A stretch of DNA of 64,000 bases from Plantago major. Its lineage: Eukaryota > Streptophyta > Magnoliopsida > Lamiales > Plantaginaceae. The notes under the pieces were generated by a model, which did no database searches, was not told where the DNA came from, and worked only from the letters and a program-made list of their open reading frames with translations. The position numbers and the translations under genes are program-made. This document shows, one piece after another, positions 23,861 through 37,718 of the stretch; within the stretch, counting starts at the first letter, position 1; each line of letters starts with the position of its first letter. The stretch covers positions 80,938,877 through 81,002,876 of the forward strand of contig CM048840.1 in the NCBI GenBank assembly GCA_026545765.1, in the 5' to 3' direction.

Positions 23861-24696
23861 CCTTGTTTTTTTTTCTTCTGTAAGATGTTTAAGTAGCAAC
23901 AGTTTCTTTTATTTTGTTTCAACTCACTGTTTGTATTTCTTTCCTTTTACGGTTTCTAAATGGAATATAGTTTTACTTTTACTTTTTACTATTTGTCCCT
24001 TTGCATTTTTCTTGAGTTATTCCTACAGTTTTCTGTTCAAACACTAAATTAAGCTTATTGTGTATGAGTCTCAATGAACATGAATGTGCAAATTAGAACT
24101 CATAATCTTAACTTGTGTTGAAACTAGATTTACACAAGTCCTTATGTCGTAGTTTGAAAGAGCCAACCTAGTGTTCCAGAAACTAGGTTCCAGATTGGCT
24201 TTGGAAGATTTGGAATCGGGCTAATCTCTTAATCAAAATCGGAATTTTTCCAATATCCCATGCCAAACCTCACCCGTAGTGAATTTTGAGGCCGAAAAGT
24301 GGACACGAAAGACGAAAGGTAGGTGAAATGTAACTGCAAACGTTTACCCAGTTCGACCAAAACTAATTCAGCATCCAACAAGAACAGCTAATAAATATCT
24401 AAACATCTGCACAACATCCAGTATGAAATCAAGATTTCTACTATTTCATTCCCTTTAGCAGCTTATAACAATACAAAGTAGTTCTACAAACCAATGACTA
24501 CAACAAGAATCCATGTACTGAACTTCCACATTTCTCAGATGATATTTTACATCTACCATCAATTTTCCACTAAGAAAGAAGCGAAATATATAATGCATGC
24601 TTGTATCTCCAAGTTTGATCCTTGACTTCGATTACATTCTTGTATCTCTATGTGTGATCATTTTGAACATCCATCCAAATACGACATTTGGCTTTC
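23861..24696. other. Tail-to-tail spacer, units C/D
   Basis: Transporter 3' UTR, AT-rich non-coding sequence with the conserved hairpin, DnaJ 3' region. Nothing else seen. Confidence 0.6.
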
Positions 24697-25907
24697 TCAA
24701 GACTTTTGTCGTTCAGCAGCCTGGTCAATAAACGACATAGTTAGAGGATTGTCAAAGATTATAGCTAGAATTTCAGATTTTTATCAACCGAAACAGAATA
24801 GCAAAAAGAACTCGAATCATTTTAAACAGTATTTTCTCAGATACCAAAATCAAACAGCTCCACAGCAGTCCAAATGCTTTCCAACAACCAAATGATTAAT
24901 AATATATGAGATCTAGATTAAGTAGACACAAGCCGGAACAGTTGCTTACCTTTCTCATTTTTTCAAGTACAGATTCTTCAAATGCCTTATATCCGGCGCC
25001 AACAACATTGCTCTCTCTTGCAACATCAGATTCGTCTCTCTCTCTCCACTGAATACTGCAGGTGATGAAGATGGTTGAAGAGGTAAAACTAGCAGAGGAT
25101 TTGATATATCACCCAAAACGTTGCCAAGACTTGCAGCCTGCCAACAAAACATCTCCTTTAGAAACCAAAAGCAAAAACATAGCAGCAAGAAGTACAAAAC
25201 AATGTTAACATGTAATTATGAATACTTACCGCTGCTTCCTTTGAAGCCATTACCACAAAAGCAGACCCTTTCTTCTTCCTGATTAATACATCTTCAACAT
25301 GACCAAATTTCTCTAAAATCTCTGTCAATCTCTGTGCCGTGTAGTTTACACCACTCTTCTCCCAGGAAACTTTATGAGTTTTATCTTTATCGAATCCATT
25401 GCCTTCACCACTCGATTTATTCACTTCCTTCGCTTCTGTGTTTTTCTTATAGGGAGTTGAAACATCTCCCATTTTGTTAGAGTGCATAGCTCGTATTCTA
25501 GCAATCTCGTCCCTGAGTTTCCGGGCGATCATCTCTTCCTCCTCTCGAGCTTTCATGTTTGGATCAACAGCAAAAGCAGACCTCTCCCTTTCTTCAAGAT
25601 CAGACATCATCTTCCTGCGCTTAGAATCATTCTGCCCTTGGCGTTGATATTGTCGCTGAAGCTTCTCTCGTTTCACTCTAAGTAAATCATCAAATGACTT
25701 CCTAGCCTTCTCATCCTTGAGAACCTCATAGGAAGTCTGAAGCTTTAGAAACCCAGTATGTGCATTAGGGTCATCCGGTCTCTTATCCGGATGCAACACC
25801 CTCGCCTTTGCTCCATAAGCTTTCTGAATATCTTGCTCCGAAAACATGGCACCTTCCTCACCGGACGGCAGTCCCAAAACAAGATAATGATCAACCTCCA
25901 TATCCAT
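24697..25907 (-). pseudogene. DNAJC17-like copy D4, frame lost in exon 2
   Basis: Exons 25907-25230, 25137-24950 and 24720-24697. Exon 1 (J-domain and most of the RRM) is intact and its protein is identical to D5 and D6. Exon 2 is 188 bases instead of 186 because the CT run is one unit longer, so the frame shifts after SGERE and the C-terminal 40 residues are lost and replaced. The J-domain part could still be made. D6 carries the same change. Confidence 0.85.
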
Positions 25908-26572
25908 ATCACCTACAACGGTATCTTATCAACTGCAAAAACGTAATAATATTCGAAAATTAAACAAAAAGCTTCCCCTGATACTCATATACAAACAAAC
26001 AAAAGGTGAACTAATATGCTTCTGTACCGCCTATTCTATGCAAAGTCGATAGCAACAAATACTCAAACACTCCAATTTCCCCTTTATGGAATTTGGGGCA
26101 TAATATATGATCTAGTTGACAAATTTCGTACAAACTGAAAGAAAACAAGCAGTAGCATTCAAGAAAAATCGAAAAACCAATCAATCTCAGATGGGATTTT
26201 AGTGAATTTGAATTAGGTTTCAATCCAATTGAAGACATCGGAAACCTAAAAGCCCTAATTGCAGCCACAAAAATGATCAATTTCAAAATAAAGGGGGAAA
26301 AGTTACCAATTAGGAAAAATACTTTACCCGCAAATAGCTGGCCGGAGATGATGGCGGATCGGCAGTGGTGGTGCCGCTGGTTGCTCCGGAGGTAGATTTT
26401 GTGGAGATTTTCAAGAATACTGTACTCAACTGGAGCAGCTCAACAATATTTCAAGTGACTGGAGTGGATTGGATATCGGTTATAATCGCATGGCAAACAG
26501 TCTCTAATTTTTAACCGTAGTAGTGCCTCTTAAAGTTTGACTATTGAACGATTTTCTCTCTTATTTTTGTTA

Positions 26573-26741
26573 GGTTGCGATACGCATACGCCCCCTTAAT
26601 TTTTAAATGTGTTGCTATACGCCTCTTAAAGTACAATTTTCAGAATATTTATTAGTCAAAGCATGTGATACACATCAGACGCAAAGCATTTATAAGGGGC
26701 ATATAGCAACGCATTTTAAAGTTCGGGGGCAATTCGCAACC
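26573..26741. mobile_element. MITE-like inverted repeat (unit D)
   Basis: Same fold-back element as 13553-13721, both arms complete. Confidence 0.5.
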
Positions 26742-27402
26742 CATCAAAGATTAGGGCAAACCGCACAAATCGAATCAAAATTACTACGTACTGACAAACA
26801 TCCTAACATTATACTAATTAGCAATACAAATTCACAATCAATATATCAATTGCACAAAGTTAACTAGCTAGTATACTATAGCTCCCATAAACATACAATT
26901 GATCTAATTAGTAGAAATTAACAAAATTCCCAATTTTGAAAACAAGTAAGGGTTCCAAAACACTCAACTAAATCATTCTAATCCTATTACATAAACGATA
27001 ATATCAAATTAACAACCCTACATACTTCCAAACATCTTACATTATACTAAAAATCCAAATTCATAATCAATATATCAATTGAACATCTCAAAGTTAACGC
27101 ACTACGTAATATAAGCTTAACTAACTACTACATACTTACAATAAACATGCAATTGCTCAAATTAGTCGAAATTAACAAAATCCCCAAATTTGGCAAAGTT
27201 AGGGTTTTAGCCAAAATACCTTGACGAATTTGAAAAAGATGAAATTTGTTGACCACGAGCTCCTTGTCCCACGTGCCGAAGACTCCGAAATTGGCCGGAA
27301 CGGTCGAGATTTGGCCGGAAAGAGAGATTGGCGAATGAAGAAATGAAGAGAAGAAGAACACGCGCAGAAATGATTCTGCTGGAGCCGATAGTATATTGAT
27401 TT

Positions 27403-27711
27403 TAGCGACGGATCGCTATCCGTCGCTAAATAAATAGCGATCCGTCGCTATTTACAATTTTATTTTATTTTTTTGTTTTTTTTAATCCGGTCAACTTATT
27501 TAGGGACGGATTAAATATCCGTTCCTAAATAACGACGGATTTTTTTATCCGTCGCTATTTAGCGACGGAAAAACATCCGTCGCTAAATTAGCGACGGATT
27601 AGAGACGGATTGAGCTCCATTCCGTCACTAAAATTAGCGATTCGTCGCTAAATAGCGACGGAATCTATCCGTCGCTACCGCCCGTCGCTAAATGCCGGAT
27701 TTCTTGTAGTG
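27403..27711. mobile_element. CACTA end (unit D)
   Basis: Same one-ended CACTA fragment with TAGCGACGGAT subterminal repeats and CTTGTAGTG terminus. Confidence 0.7.
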
Positions 27712-28617
27712 ATATAGAGTATCATTTAACTTTATTTGAGAGCCAGAGACTATAAAGTACTATATATTTTATGCTACTTTGCCATGATTAGTTGATCATT
27801 CTGCATCAACATTACTATTAGCGCATCAACACTTTTTTTCAGGATCTGACCTTTCGTCGAACAAACAGTGATGTTTGAAATTATTGATACATTTTCGATC
27901 CACAAGCTAATAATTTTTGCTGACATGATATTTTACACTTCATATTTATCTGTTTACGTTTACACTCCTCACGAATATTTCTAAAATACCAGTGTATCTG
28001 TAACAAGTTAACGGATTGACATTATACCGTGGGTGGATTAAAATTGTAAAATTGTAAAGAGTACAGAAAATATGTAAAGTGGATAAAAAGAAGAGTTATT
28101 ATCCTAATCTGTAAAAGATGTAACGAATTTAATCACTTTATTGCCATTCGAGTTACAACATATCTTTAACATGCATGATTCAATAATTCAGCATAATTTT
28201 CTATTTTCGAAAAAGAGAAATTGTATAGTCATGAAAGACTACTCACATAAGAAGAGACCAACCTTTCTGAGCACAAAGACTACTTTCCTTGAATCTCTCT
28301 ATTTCTAGTATGTAATTTATATCCGGTTACATAATCTTTTACTAATCCTATCCAAAAACTACTACTACTACTAATCAAATATTACATCACCATTATTTAA
28401 ACCTCTCCAAAACTGCTATCCATACCTATTTTTCTCCTCGTCTAGGATCTATTTGGAGTCTTGTTACGGTGACATAGAGGTTGTTAATTAGTTTTGATCA
28501 TCCCTTTATGTTCGTTTGTTTGCTCGTTTGTTTGAGCATCCCTTATGCTCGTTGTACACCGTGTGTAAGTGATTAATACTGAACTATTTTTTGCCGTCTC
28601 AGAAAAAGAAAGCAAGG

Positions 28618-30366
28618 ATGGGGATGGCTCAACCGGGACGTACCGGGGCATATGGGTTCATGCTGCAGCTCCTGACGGGACGACGGTTCATGATGTTCGC
28701 CTTGTTCCTGATCATGGCAGGCGCCGGGGCAACTTACCTCTTCGGTGTCTACTCTAAGGTGATCAAATCGGCCCTCGGATACGATTAGACGACGCTTAAC
28801 CTGCTGAGTACCTGCAAGGACTTGGGAGCGAACGTTGGAGTTTTGTCCGGCCTCATAGCCGAGGTTACCCCGGTGTGGTTTGTGCTCCTGGTCGGTTCGG
28901 CTATGAATTTCGTGGGCTACTTCATGATCTGGCTTTCTGTGAGTGGAAAGATTAAGAAGCCTACTGTCTGGGAGATGTGTGCGTACATCTGCATTGGTGC
29001 GAATTCGCAGAATTTCGCCAACACGGGGTCGCTTGTTACTTGTGTTAAGAATTCTCCTGAGAGTAGAGGGATGTTGCTTGGTTTGATGAAGGGGTTTGTG
29101 GGGCTGAGCGGGGCGATTTTCACACAGCTTTATTTGGCGAGTTATGGGAACGATGGCAAGTCGTTGATCTTGCTTATCGGGTGGCTTCCGGTTGTTATTT
29201 CGATTCTGTTCGTGATCAATATCCGGATCATGAAGATTTTGAGGCATACGAATGAGGTGAAGGTGTTTCATGAGTATCTGGTTATCTCTGGTGTGATGGC
29301 TCTAGTTTTGATGGGATTGACTATTGCACAGAAGTATGTTACTTTCGCTCATGCTGATTATGACATAAGTGCAACTGGTGTTTGCTTCTTGCTGTTTCTT
29401 CCATTGTTGATTGCTGTTAGAGAGGAATTAGCTACATGGAACTTGAGAAGGAAACTAGCACAAGAAGTTCCTTCAGCTGTTGTTGTGGAACAACCACCGG
29501 TTGTAGTTTCAAATTCAAAAATTGTGGAGTTGCCAGAGAGCCGAAAAGGAAGAGCCAGCAGCTGAGACAGGCTGTTTCGAGAGCATATTTAAGAAGCCGA
29601 AAAGAGGTGAAGATTATACCATATTGCAGGCCCTGTTAAGCATTGACATGGTCATTCTTTTCGTGGCTACGTTCTGTGGGCTCGGTTCCAGCTTGACTGC
29701 AGTCGATAACATAGGCCAGATCGGAGAATCCATAGGCTATCCACAACGGACCATTAGCACATTCGTTTCTCTGGTGAGCATATGGAACTACTTCGGCAGG
29801 GTATTCTCCGGATTCGCCTCTGAAAAGCTGCTTCTGAAGTGGAAAGTGCCAAGAACACTGATGATGACATTCGCTCTCGTCCTGCCAGCTATCGGTGATC
29901 TTATGATTGCTTTCCCTTTCCCAAGTTCAGTCTACATCGCTTCATTACTCATCGGATTCTCCTTCGATATCCAGCTAATGCTGCTGTTCATCATCATATC
30001 AGAGCTTTTCGGTCTGAAGTACTATTCGACTCTCTTCAACTGTGGTCAGCTGGCTAGCCCCCTCGGATCATACATAATGAACGTGGTGATAGTTGGGAGA
30101 CTGTACGGCAATGAGGCACTGAAGCAACTCGCTAGTAATGGGCTGACGAGAACAATGGTGAAGGAGCTGACATGTATCGGTAGCCAATGCTACAGAACGT
30201 CTTTCATTGTACTTGCTTGCACGAACCTGTTCGGGGCACTGCCTCGTTATTTCTTGTGTACATGACTAAGGAATACTACAGGAGTGACATCTACAAGAAG
30301 TTCAGAGATGAAATGGAAGTCAATGAGAAGAAGGAGATGGCAATGGTGAATCAAGTACGAAGATAG
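28618..30366 (+). pseudogene. NFD4-like MFS transporter copy T4 (unit D), broken
   Basis: Start at 28618. The shared TAG at codon 57 lies at 28786-28788. A two-base loss in the linker near 29540 (gagagccgaaaagg) shifts frame, and a one-base loss near 30240 shifts it again close to the C-terminus, so the last residues return to the usual frame. Core-type residues (LRHTNE); a Gly-to-Asp change (SFDIQL) is unique among the core copies. Membrane segments otherwise preserved. Confidence 0.9.
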
Positions 30367-31208
30367 CCTTGTTTTTTTTTTTCTTTCTGTAAGATGTTTA
30401 AGTAGCAACAGTTTCTTTTATTTTTGTTTCAACTCACTGTTTGTATTTCTTTCCTTTTACCGGTTTCTAAATGGAATATAGTTTTACTTTTACTTTTTAC
30501 TATTTGTCCCTTTGCATTTTTCTTCAGGTTATTCCTACAATTTTGTCTGTTCAAACACTAAATTAAGCTTATTGTGTATGAGTCTCAATGAACATGAATG
30601 TGCAAATTAGAACTCATAATCTTAACTTGTGTTGAAACTAGATTTACACAAGTCCTTATGTCGTAGTTTGAAAGAGCCAACCTAGTGTTCCAGAAACTAG
30701 GTTCCAGATTAGCACTGGAAGATTTGGAATCGGGCAAATCTCTTAATCAAAATCGGAATTTTTCCAATATCCCATGCCAAACCTCACCCGTAGTGAATTT
30801 TGAGGCCGAAAAGTGGACACGAAAGACGAAAGGTAGGTGAAATGTAACTGCAAACGTTTACCCAGTTCGACCAAAACTAATTCAGCATCCAACAAGAACA
30901 GCTAATAAATATCTAAACATCTGCACAACATCCAGTATGAAATCAAGATTTCTACTATTTCATTCCCTTTAGCAGCTTATAACAATACAAAGTAGTTCTA
31001 CAAACCAATGACTACAACAAGAATCCATGTACTGAACTTCCACATTTCTCAGATGATATTTTACATCTACCATCAATTTTCCACTAAGAAAGAAGCGAAA
31101 TATATAATGCATGCTTGTATCTCCAAGTTTGATCCTTGACTTCGATTACATTCTTGTATCTCTATGTGATCATTTTGAACATCCATCCAAATACGACATT
31201 TGGCTTTC
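30367..31208. other. Tail-to-tail spacer, units D/E
   Basis: Transporter 3' UTR, AT-rich sequence with the conserved hairpin, DnaJ 3' region. Nothing else seen. Confidence 0.6.
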
Positions 31209-32415
31209 TCAAGACTTTTGTCGTTCAGCAGCCTGGTCAATAAGCGACATAGTTAGAGGATTGTCAAAGATTATAGCTAGAATTTCAGATTTTATCAACG
31301 AAACAGAATAGCAAAAAGAACTCGAATCATTTTAAACAGTATTTTCTCAGATACCAAAATCAAACAGCTCCACAGCAGTCCAAATGCTTTCCAACAACCA
31401 AATGATTAATAATATATGAGATCTAGATTAAGTAGACACAAGCCGGAACAGTTGCTTACCTTTCTCATTTTTTCAAGTACAGATTCTTCAAATGTCTTAT
31501 ATCCGGCCCCAACAACATTTCTCGCTCTTGCAACATCAGATTCGTCTCTCTCTCCACTGAATACTGCAGGTGATGAAGATGGTTGAAGAGGTAAAACTAG
31601 CAGAGGATTTGATATATCACCCAAAACGTTGCCAAGACTTGCAGCCTGCCAACAAAACATCTCCTTTAGAAACCAAAAGCAAAAACATAGCAGCAAGAAG
31701 TACAAAACAATGTTAACATGTAATTATGAATACTTACCGCTGCTTCCTTTGAAGCCATTACCACAAAAGCAGACCCTTTCTTCTTCCTGATTAATACATC
31801 TTCAACATGACCAAATTTCTCTAAAATCTCTGTCAATCTCTGTGCCGTGTAGTTTACACCACTCTTCTCCCAGGAAACTTTATGAGTTTTATCTTTATCG
31901 AATCCATTGCCTTCACCACTCGATTTATTCACTTCCTTCGCTTCTGTGTTTTTCTTATAGGGAGTTGAAACATCTCCCATTTTGTTAGAGTGCATAGCTC
32001 GTATTCTAGCAATCTCGTCCCTGAGTTTCCGGGCGATCATCTCTTCCTCCTCTCGAGCTTTCATGTTTGGATCAACAGCAAAAGCAGACCTCTCCCTTTC
32101 TTCAAGATCAGACATCATCTTCCTGCGCTTAGAATCATTCTGCCCTTGGCGTTGATATTGTCGCTGAAGCTTCTCTCGTTTCACTCTAAGTAAATCATCA
32201 AATGACTTCCTAGCCTTCTCATCCTTGAGAACCTCATAGGAAGTCTGAAGCTTTAGAAACCCAGTATGTGCATTAGGGTCATCCGGTCTCTTATCCGGAT
32301 GCAACACCCTCGCCTTTGCTCCATAAGCTTTCTGAATATCTTGCTCCGAAAACATGGCACCTTCCTCACCGGACGGCAGTCCCAAAACAAGATAATGATC
32401 AACCTCCATATCCAT
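31209..32415 (-). CDS. DNAJC17-like copy D5 (intact)
   Basis: Exons 32415-31738, 31645-31460 and 31232-31209 encode 295 residues with no break. J-domain at about residues 6-75 with HPD at 39-41; charged linker; RRM-like region at about 177-245; C-terminus MRK-AAERQKS. Exon 1 protein is identical to D4 and D6. Exon 2 differs from those neighbours and resembles outer copies (D1, D2, D7) at several sites, including the shorter CT run that keeps the frame, which suggests a conversion tract. With D2 it is the best candidate for a working gene here. Confidence 0.87.
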
Positions 32416-33074
32416 ATCACCTACAACGGTATCTTATCAACTGCAAAAACGTAATAATATTCGAAAATTAAACAAAAAGCTTCCCCTGATACTCATATAC
32501 AAACAAACAAAAGGTGAACTAATATGCTTCTGTACCGCCTATTCTATGCAAAGTCGATAGCAACAAATACTCAAACACTCCAATTTCCCCTTTATGGAAT
32601 TTGGGGCATAATATATGATCTAGTTGACAAATTTCGTACAAACTGAAAGAAAACAAGCAGTAGCATTCAAGAAAAATCAAAAAACCAATCAATCTCAGAT
32701 GGGATTTTAGTGAATTTGAATTAGGTTTCAATCCAATTGAAGACATCGGAAACCTAAAAGCCCTAATTGCAGCCACAAAAATGATCAATTTCAAAATAAA
32801 GGGGGAAAAGTTACCAATTAGGAAAAATACTTTACCCGCAAATAGCTGGCCGGAGATGATGGCGGATCGGCAGTGGTGGTGCCGCTGGTTGCTCCGGAGG
32901 TAGATTTTGTGGAGATTTTCAAGAATCATGACTCAATGGAGCGACTCAACAATATTTCAAGTGATGGAGTGGATTGGATATCGGTTATAATCGCATGTAA
33001 AAGTCTCTAATTTTTAACCGTAGTAGTGCCTCTTAAAGTTTGACTATTGAGCGATTTTCTCTCTTATTTTGTTA

Positions 33075-33241
33075 GGTTATGACGCATACGCCCCCTTAAT
33101 TTTTAAATGTGTTGCTATACGCCTCTTAAAGTACAATTTTCAGAATATTTATTAGTCAAAGCATGTGATACACATCAGACGCAAAGCATTTATAAGGGGC
33201 ATATAGCAACGCATTTTAAAGTTCGGGGGCAATTCGCAACC
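33075..33241. mobile_element. MITE-like inverted repeat (unit E)
   Basis: Same fold-back element; the left arm is slightly altered (GGTTATGACGC). Confidence 0.5.
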
Positions 33242-33910
33242 CATCAAAGATTAGGGCAAACCGCACAAATCGAATCAAAATTACTACGTACTGACAAACA
33301 TCCTAACATTATACTAATTAGCAATACAAATTCACAATCAATATATCAATTGCACAAAGTTAACTAGCTAGTATACTATAGCTCCCATAAACATACAATT
33401 GATCTAATTAGTAGAAATTAACAAAATTCCCAATTTTGAAAACAAGTAAGGGTTCCAAAACACTCAACTAAATCATTCTAATCCTATTACATAAACGATA
33501 ATATCAAATTAACAACCCTACATACTTCCAAACATCTTACATTATACTAAAAATCCAAATTCATAATCAATATATCAATTGAACATCTCAAAGTTAACGC
33601 ACTACGTAATATAAGCTTAACTAACTACTACATACTTACAATAAACATGCAATTGCTCAAATTAGTCGAAATTAACAAAATCCCCAAATTTGGCAAAGTT
33701 AGGGTTTTAGCCAAAATACCTTCGATTTAGCTGAAAAAAGATGAAATTTGTTGACCACACGAGCTCCTTGTCCCACAGGCTTCGAGAAGACTCCGAAATT
33801 GGCCGGAACGGTCGAGATTTGGCCGGAAAGAGAGATTGGCGAATGAAGAAATGAAGAGAAGAAGAACACGCGCAGAAATGATTCTGCTGGAGCCGATAGT
33901 ATATTGATTT

Positions 33911-34219
33911 TAGCGACGGATCGCTATCCGTCGCTAAATAAATAGCGATCCGTCGCTATTTACAATTTTATTTTATTTTTTTGTTTTTTTTAATCCGGTC
34001 AACTTATTTAGGGACGGATTAAATATCCGTTCCTAAATAACGACGGATTTTTTTATCCGTCGCTATTTAGCGACGGAAAAACATCCGTCGCTAAATTAGC
34101 GACGGATTAGAGACGGATTGAGCTCCATTCCGTCACTAAAATTAGCGATTCGTCGCTAAATAGCGACGGAATCTATCCGTCGCTACCGCCCGTCGCTAAA
34201 TGCCGGATTTCTTGTAGTG
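33911..34219. mobile_element. CACTA end (unit E)
   Basis: Same one-ended CACTA fragment, terminus CTTGTAGTG intact. Confidence 0.7.
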
Positions 34220-35122
34220 GTATAGAGTATCATTTAACTTTATTTGAGAGCCAGAGACTATAAAGTACTATATATTTTATGCTACTTTGCCATGATTAGT
34301 TGATCATTCTGCATCAACATTACTATTAGCGCATCAACACTTTTTTTCAGGATCTGACCTTTCGTCGAACAAACAGTGATGTTTGAAATTATTGATACAT
34401 TTTCGATTCACAAGCTAATAATTTTTGCTGACATGATATTTTACACTTCATATTTATCTGTTTACATTTACACTCCTCACGAATATTTCTAAAATACCAG
34501 TGTATCTGTAACAAGTTAACGGATTGACATTATATCGTGGGTGGATTAAAATTGTAAAATTGTAAAGAGTACAGAAAATATGTAAAGTGGATAAAAAGAA
34601 GAGTTATTATCCTAATCTGTAAAAGATGTAACGAATTTAATCACTTTATTGCCATTCAAGTTACAACATATCTTTAACATGCATGATTCAATAATTCAGC
34701 ATAATTTTCTATTTTTGAAAAAGAGAAATTGTATAGTCATGAAAGACTACTCACATAAGAAGAGACCAACCTTTCTGAGCACAAAGACTACTTTCCTTGA
34801 ATCTCTCTATTTCTAGTATGTAATTTATATCCGGTTACATAATCTTTTACTAATCCTATCCAAAAACTACTACTACTAATCAAATATTACATCACCATTA
34901 TTTAAACCTCTCCAAAACTGCTATCCATACCTATTTTTCTCCTCGTCTAGGATCTATTTGGAGTCTTGTTACGGTGACATAGAGGTTGTTAATTAGTTTT
35001 GATCATCCCTTTATGTTCGTTTGTTTGCTCGTTTGTTTGAGCATCCCTTATGCTCGTTGTACACCGTGTGTAAGTGATTAATACTGAACTATTTTTTGCC
35101 GTCTCAGAAAAAGAAAGCAAGG

Positions 35123-36874
35123 ATGGGGATGGCTCAACCGGGACGTACCGGGGCATATGGGTTCATGCTGCAGCTCCTGACGGGACGACGGTTCATGATG
35201 TTCGCCTCGTTCCTGATCATGGCAGGCGCCGGGGCAACTTACCTCTTCGGTGTCTACTCTAAGGTGATCAAATCGGCCCTCGGATACGATTAGACGACGC
35301 TTAACCTGCTGAGTACCTGCAAGGACTTGGGAGCGAACGTTGGAGTTTTGTCCGGCCTCATAGCCGAGGTTACCCCGGTGTGGTTTGTGCTCCTGGTCGG
35401 TTCGGCTATGAATTTCGTGGGCTACTTCATGATCTGGCTTTCTGTGAGTGGAAAGATTAAGAAGCCTACTGTCTGGGAGATGTGTGCGTACATCTGCATT
35501 GGTGCGAATTCGCAGAATTTCGCCAACACGGGGTCGCTTGTTACTTGTGTTAAGAATTCTCCTGAGAGTAGAGGGATGTTGCTTGGTTTGATGAAGGGGT
35601 TTGTGGGGCTGAGCGGGGCGATTTTCACACAGCTTTATTTGGCGAGTTATGGGAACGATGGCAAGTCGTTGATCTTGCTTATCGGGTGGCTTCCGGTTGT
35701 TATTTCGATTCTGTTCGTGATCAATATCCGGATCATGAAGATTTTGAGGCATACGAATGAGGTGAAGGTGTTTCATGAGTATCTGGTTATCTCTGGTGTG
35801 ATGGCTCTAGTTTTGATGGGATTGACTATTGCACAGAAGTATGTTACTTTCGCTCATGCTGATTATGACATAAGTGCAACTGGTGTTTGCTTCTTGCTGT
35901 TTCTTCCATTGTTGATTGCTGTTAGAGAGAAATTAGCTACATTGAACTTGAGAAGGAAACTAGCACAAGAAGTTCCTTCAGCTGTTGTTGTGGAACAACC
36001 ACCGGTTGTAGTTTCAAATTCAGAAATCGTGGAGTTGCCAGAGAGCCCGAAAAAGGAAGAGCCAGCAGCTGAGACAGGCTGTTTCGAGAGCATATTTAAG
36101 AAGCCGAAAAGAGGTGAAGATTATACCATATTGCAGGCCCTGTTAAGCATTGACATGGTCATTCTTTTCGTGGCTACGTTCTGTGGGCTCGGTTCCAGCT
36201 TGACTGCAGTCGATAACATAGGCCAGATCGGAGAATCCATAGGCTATCCACAACGGACCATTAGCACATTCGTTTCTCTGGTGAGCATATGGAACTACTT
36301 CGGCAGGGTATTCTCCGGATTCGCCTCTGAAAAGCTGCTTCTGAAGTGGAAAGTGCCAAGAACACTGATGATGACATTCGCTCTCGTCCTGCCAGCTATC
36401 GGTGATCTTATGATTGCTTTCCCTTTCCCAAGTTCAGTCTACATCGCTTCATTACTCATCGGATTCTCCTTCGGTATCCAGCTAATGCTGCTGTTCATCA
36501 TCATATCAGAGCTTTTCGGTCTGAAGTACTATTCGACTCTCTTCAACTGTGGTCAGCTGGCTAGCCCCCTCGGATCATACATAATGAACGTGGTGATAGT
36601 TGGGAGACTGTACGGCAATGAGGCACTGAAGCAACTCGCTAGTAATGGGCTGACGAGAACAATGGTGAAGGAGCTGACATGTATCGGTAGCCAATGCTAC
36701 AGAACGTCTTTCATTGTACTTGCTTGCACGAACCTGTTCGGGGCACTCGTCTCGTTATTTCTTGTGTACATGACTAAGGAATACTACAGGAGTGACATCT
36801 ACAAGAAGTTCAGAGATGAAATGGAAGTCAATGAGAAGAAGGAGATGGCAATGGTGAATCAAGTACGAAGATAG
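35123..36874 (+). pseudogene. NFD4-like MFS transporter copy T5 (unit E), single early stop
   Basis: Best-preserved copy: 583 codons, one defect, TAG at codon 57 (35291-35293). The product would be a plasma- or organelle-membrane MFS protein of the nodulin-like/NFD4 family with about twelve hydrophobic segments. The N-terminal half carries the family signature GRRFMMFASFLIMAGAGATY and later CKDLGANVGVLSGLIAEV; a charged cytosolic linker (about residues 215-275, SPKKEEPAAETG) joins it to a C-terminal half with GRVFSGFASEK and SPLGSYIMNV. The substrate is unknown. The ATG in GATGGGGATGG is shared by all copies. The next in-frame ATG after the stop is near residue 94, beyond the first membrane segments, so useful re-initiation is unlikely. 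No intron is needed inside the frame. Confidence 0.9.
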
Positions 36875-37718
36875 CCTTGTTTTTTTTTTTCTTTCTGTAA
36901 GATGTTTAAGTAGCAACAGTTTCTTTTATTTTTGTTTCAACTCACTGTTTGTATTTCTTTCCTTTTACCGGTTTCTAAATGGAATATAGTTTTACTTTTA
37001 CTTTTTACTATTTGTCCCTTTGCATTTTTCTTCAGGTTATTCCTACAGTTTTGTCTGTTCAAACACTAAATTAAGCTTATTGTGTATGAGTCTCAATGAA
37101 CATGAATGTGCAAATTAGAACTCATAATCTTAACTTGTGTTGAAACTAGATTTACACAAGTCCTTATGTCGTAGTTTGAAAGAGCCAACCTAGTGTTCCA
37201 GAAACTAGGTTCCAGATTGGCACTGGAAGATTTGGAATCGGGCTAATCTCTTAATCAAAATCGGAATTTTTCCAATATCCCATGCCAAACCTCACCCGTA
37301 GTGAATTTTGAGGCCGAAAAGTGGACACGAAAGACGAAAGGTAGGTGAAATGTAACTGCAAACGTTTACCCAGTTCGACCAAAACTAATTCAGCATCCAA
37401 CAAGAACAGCTAATAAATATCTAAACATCTGCACAACATCCAGTATGAAATCAAGATTTCTACTATTTCATTCCCTTTAGCAGCTTATAACAATACAAAG
37501 TAGTTCTACAAACCAATGACTACAACAAGAATCCATGTACTGAACTTCCACATTTCTCAGATGATATTTTACATCTACCATCAATTTTCCACTAAGAAAG
37601 AAGCGAAATATATAATGCATGCTTGTATCTCCAAGTTTGATCCTTGACTTCGATTACATTCTTGTATCTCTATGTGTGATCATTTTGAACATCCATCCAA
37701 ATACGACATTTGGCTTTC
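36875..37718. other. Tail-to-tail spacer, units E/F
   Basis: Transporter 3' UTR, AT-rich sequence with the conserved hairpin, DnaJ 3' region. Nothing else seen. Confidence 0.6.

Larger units (their letters stand above)
25908..28617. other. Divergent spacer, unit D
   Basis: DnaJ leader and probable 5'-UTR intron, MITE-like repeat, internal duplication, CACTA end and transporter upstream region with one extra cta in its CTA run (about 28360). A short disturbed patch lies at 27220-27280. No gene seen. Confidence 0.6.
32416..35122. other. Divergent spacer, unit E
   Basis: DnaJ leader and probable 5'-UTR intron, MITE-like repeat, internal duplication, CACTA end and transporter upstream region. 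The stretch 32925-33095 has clustered small losses relative to D and F, mostly at CTG/CAG. No gene seen. Confidence 0.6.

Noticed and set aside
32519-32929. 136-codon minus-strand frame upstream of D5
   Set aside because: It covers the predicted leader and intron, and its length changes between units with small indels; no domain seen.
35327-36874. A 515-codon frame beginning at TTG after the codon-57 stop as a separate shorter gene
   Set aside because: TTG is not a usual plant start; it is the rest of the transporter frame downstream of the premature stop.
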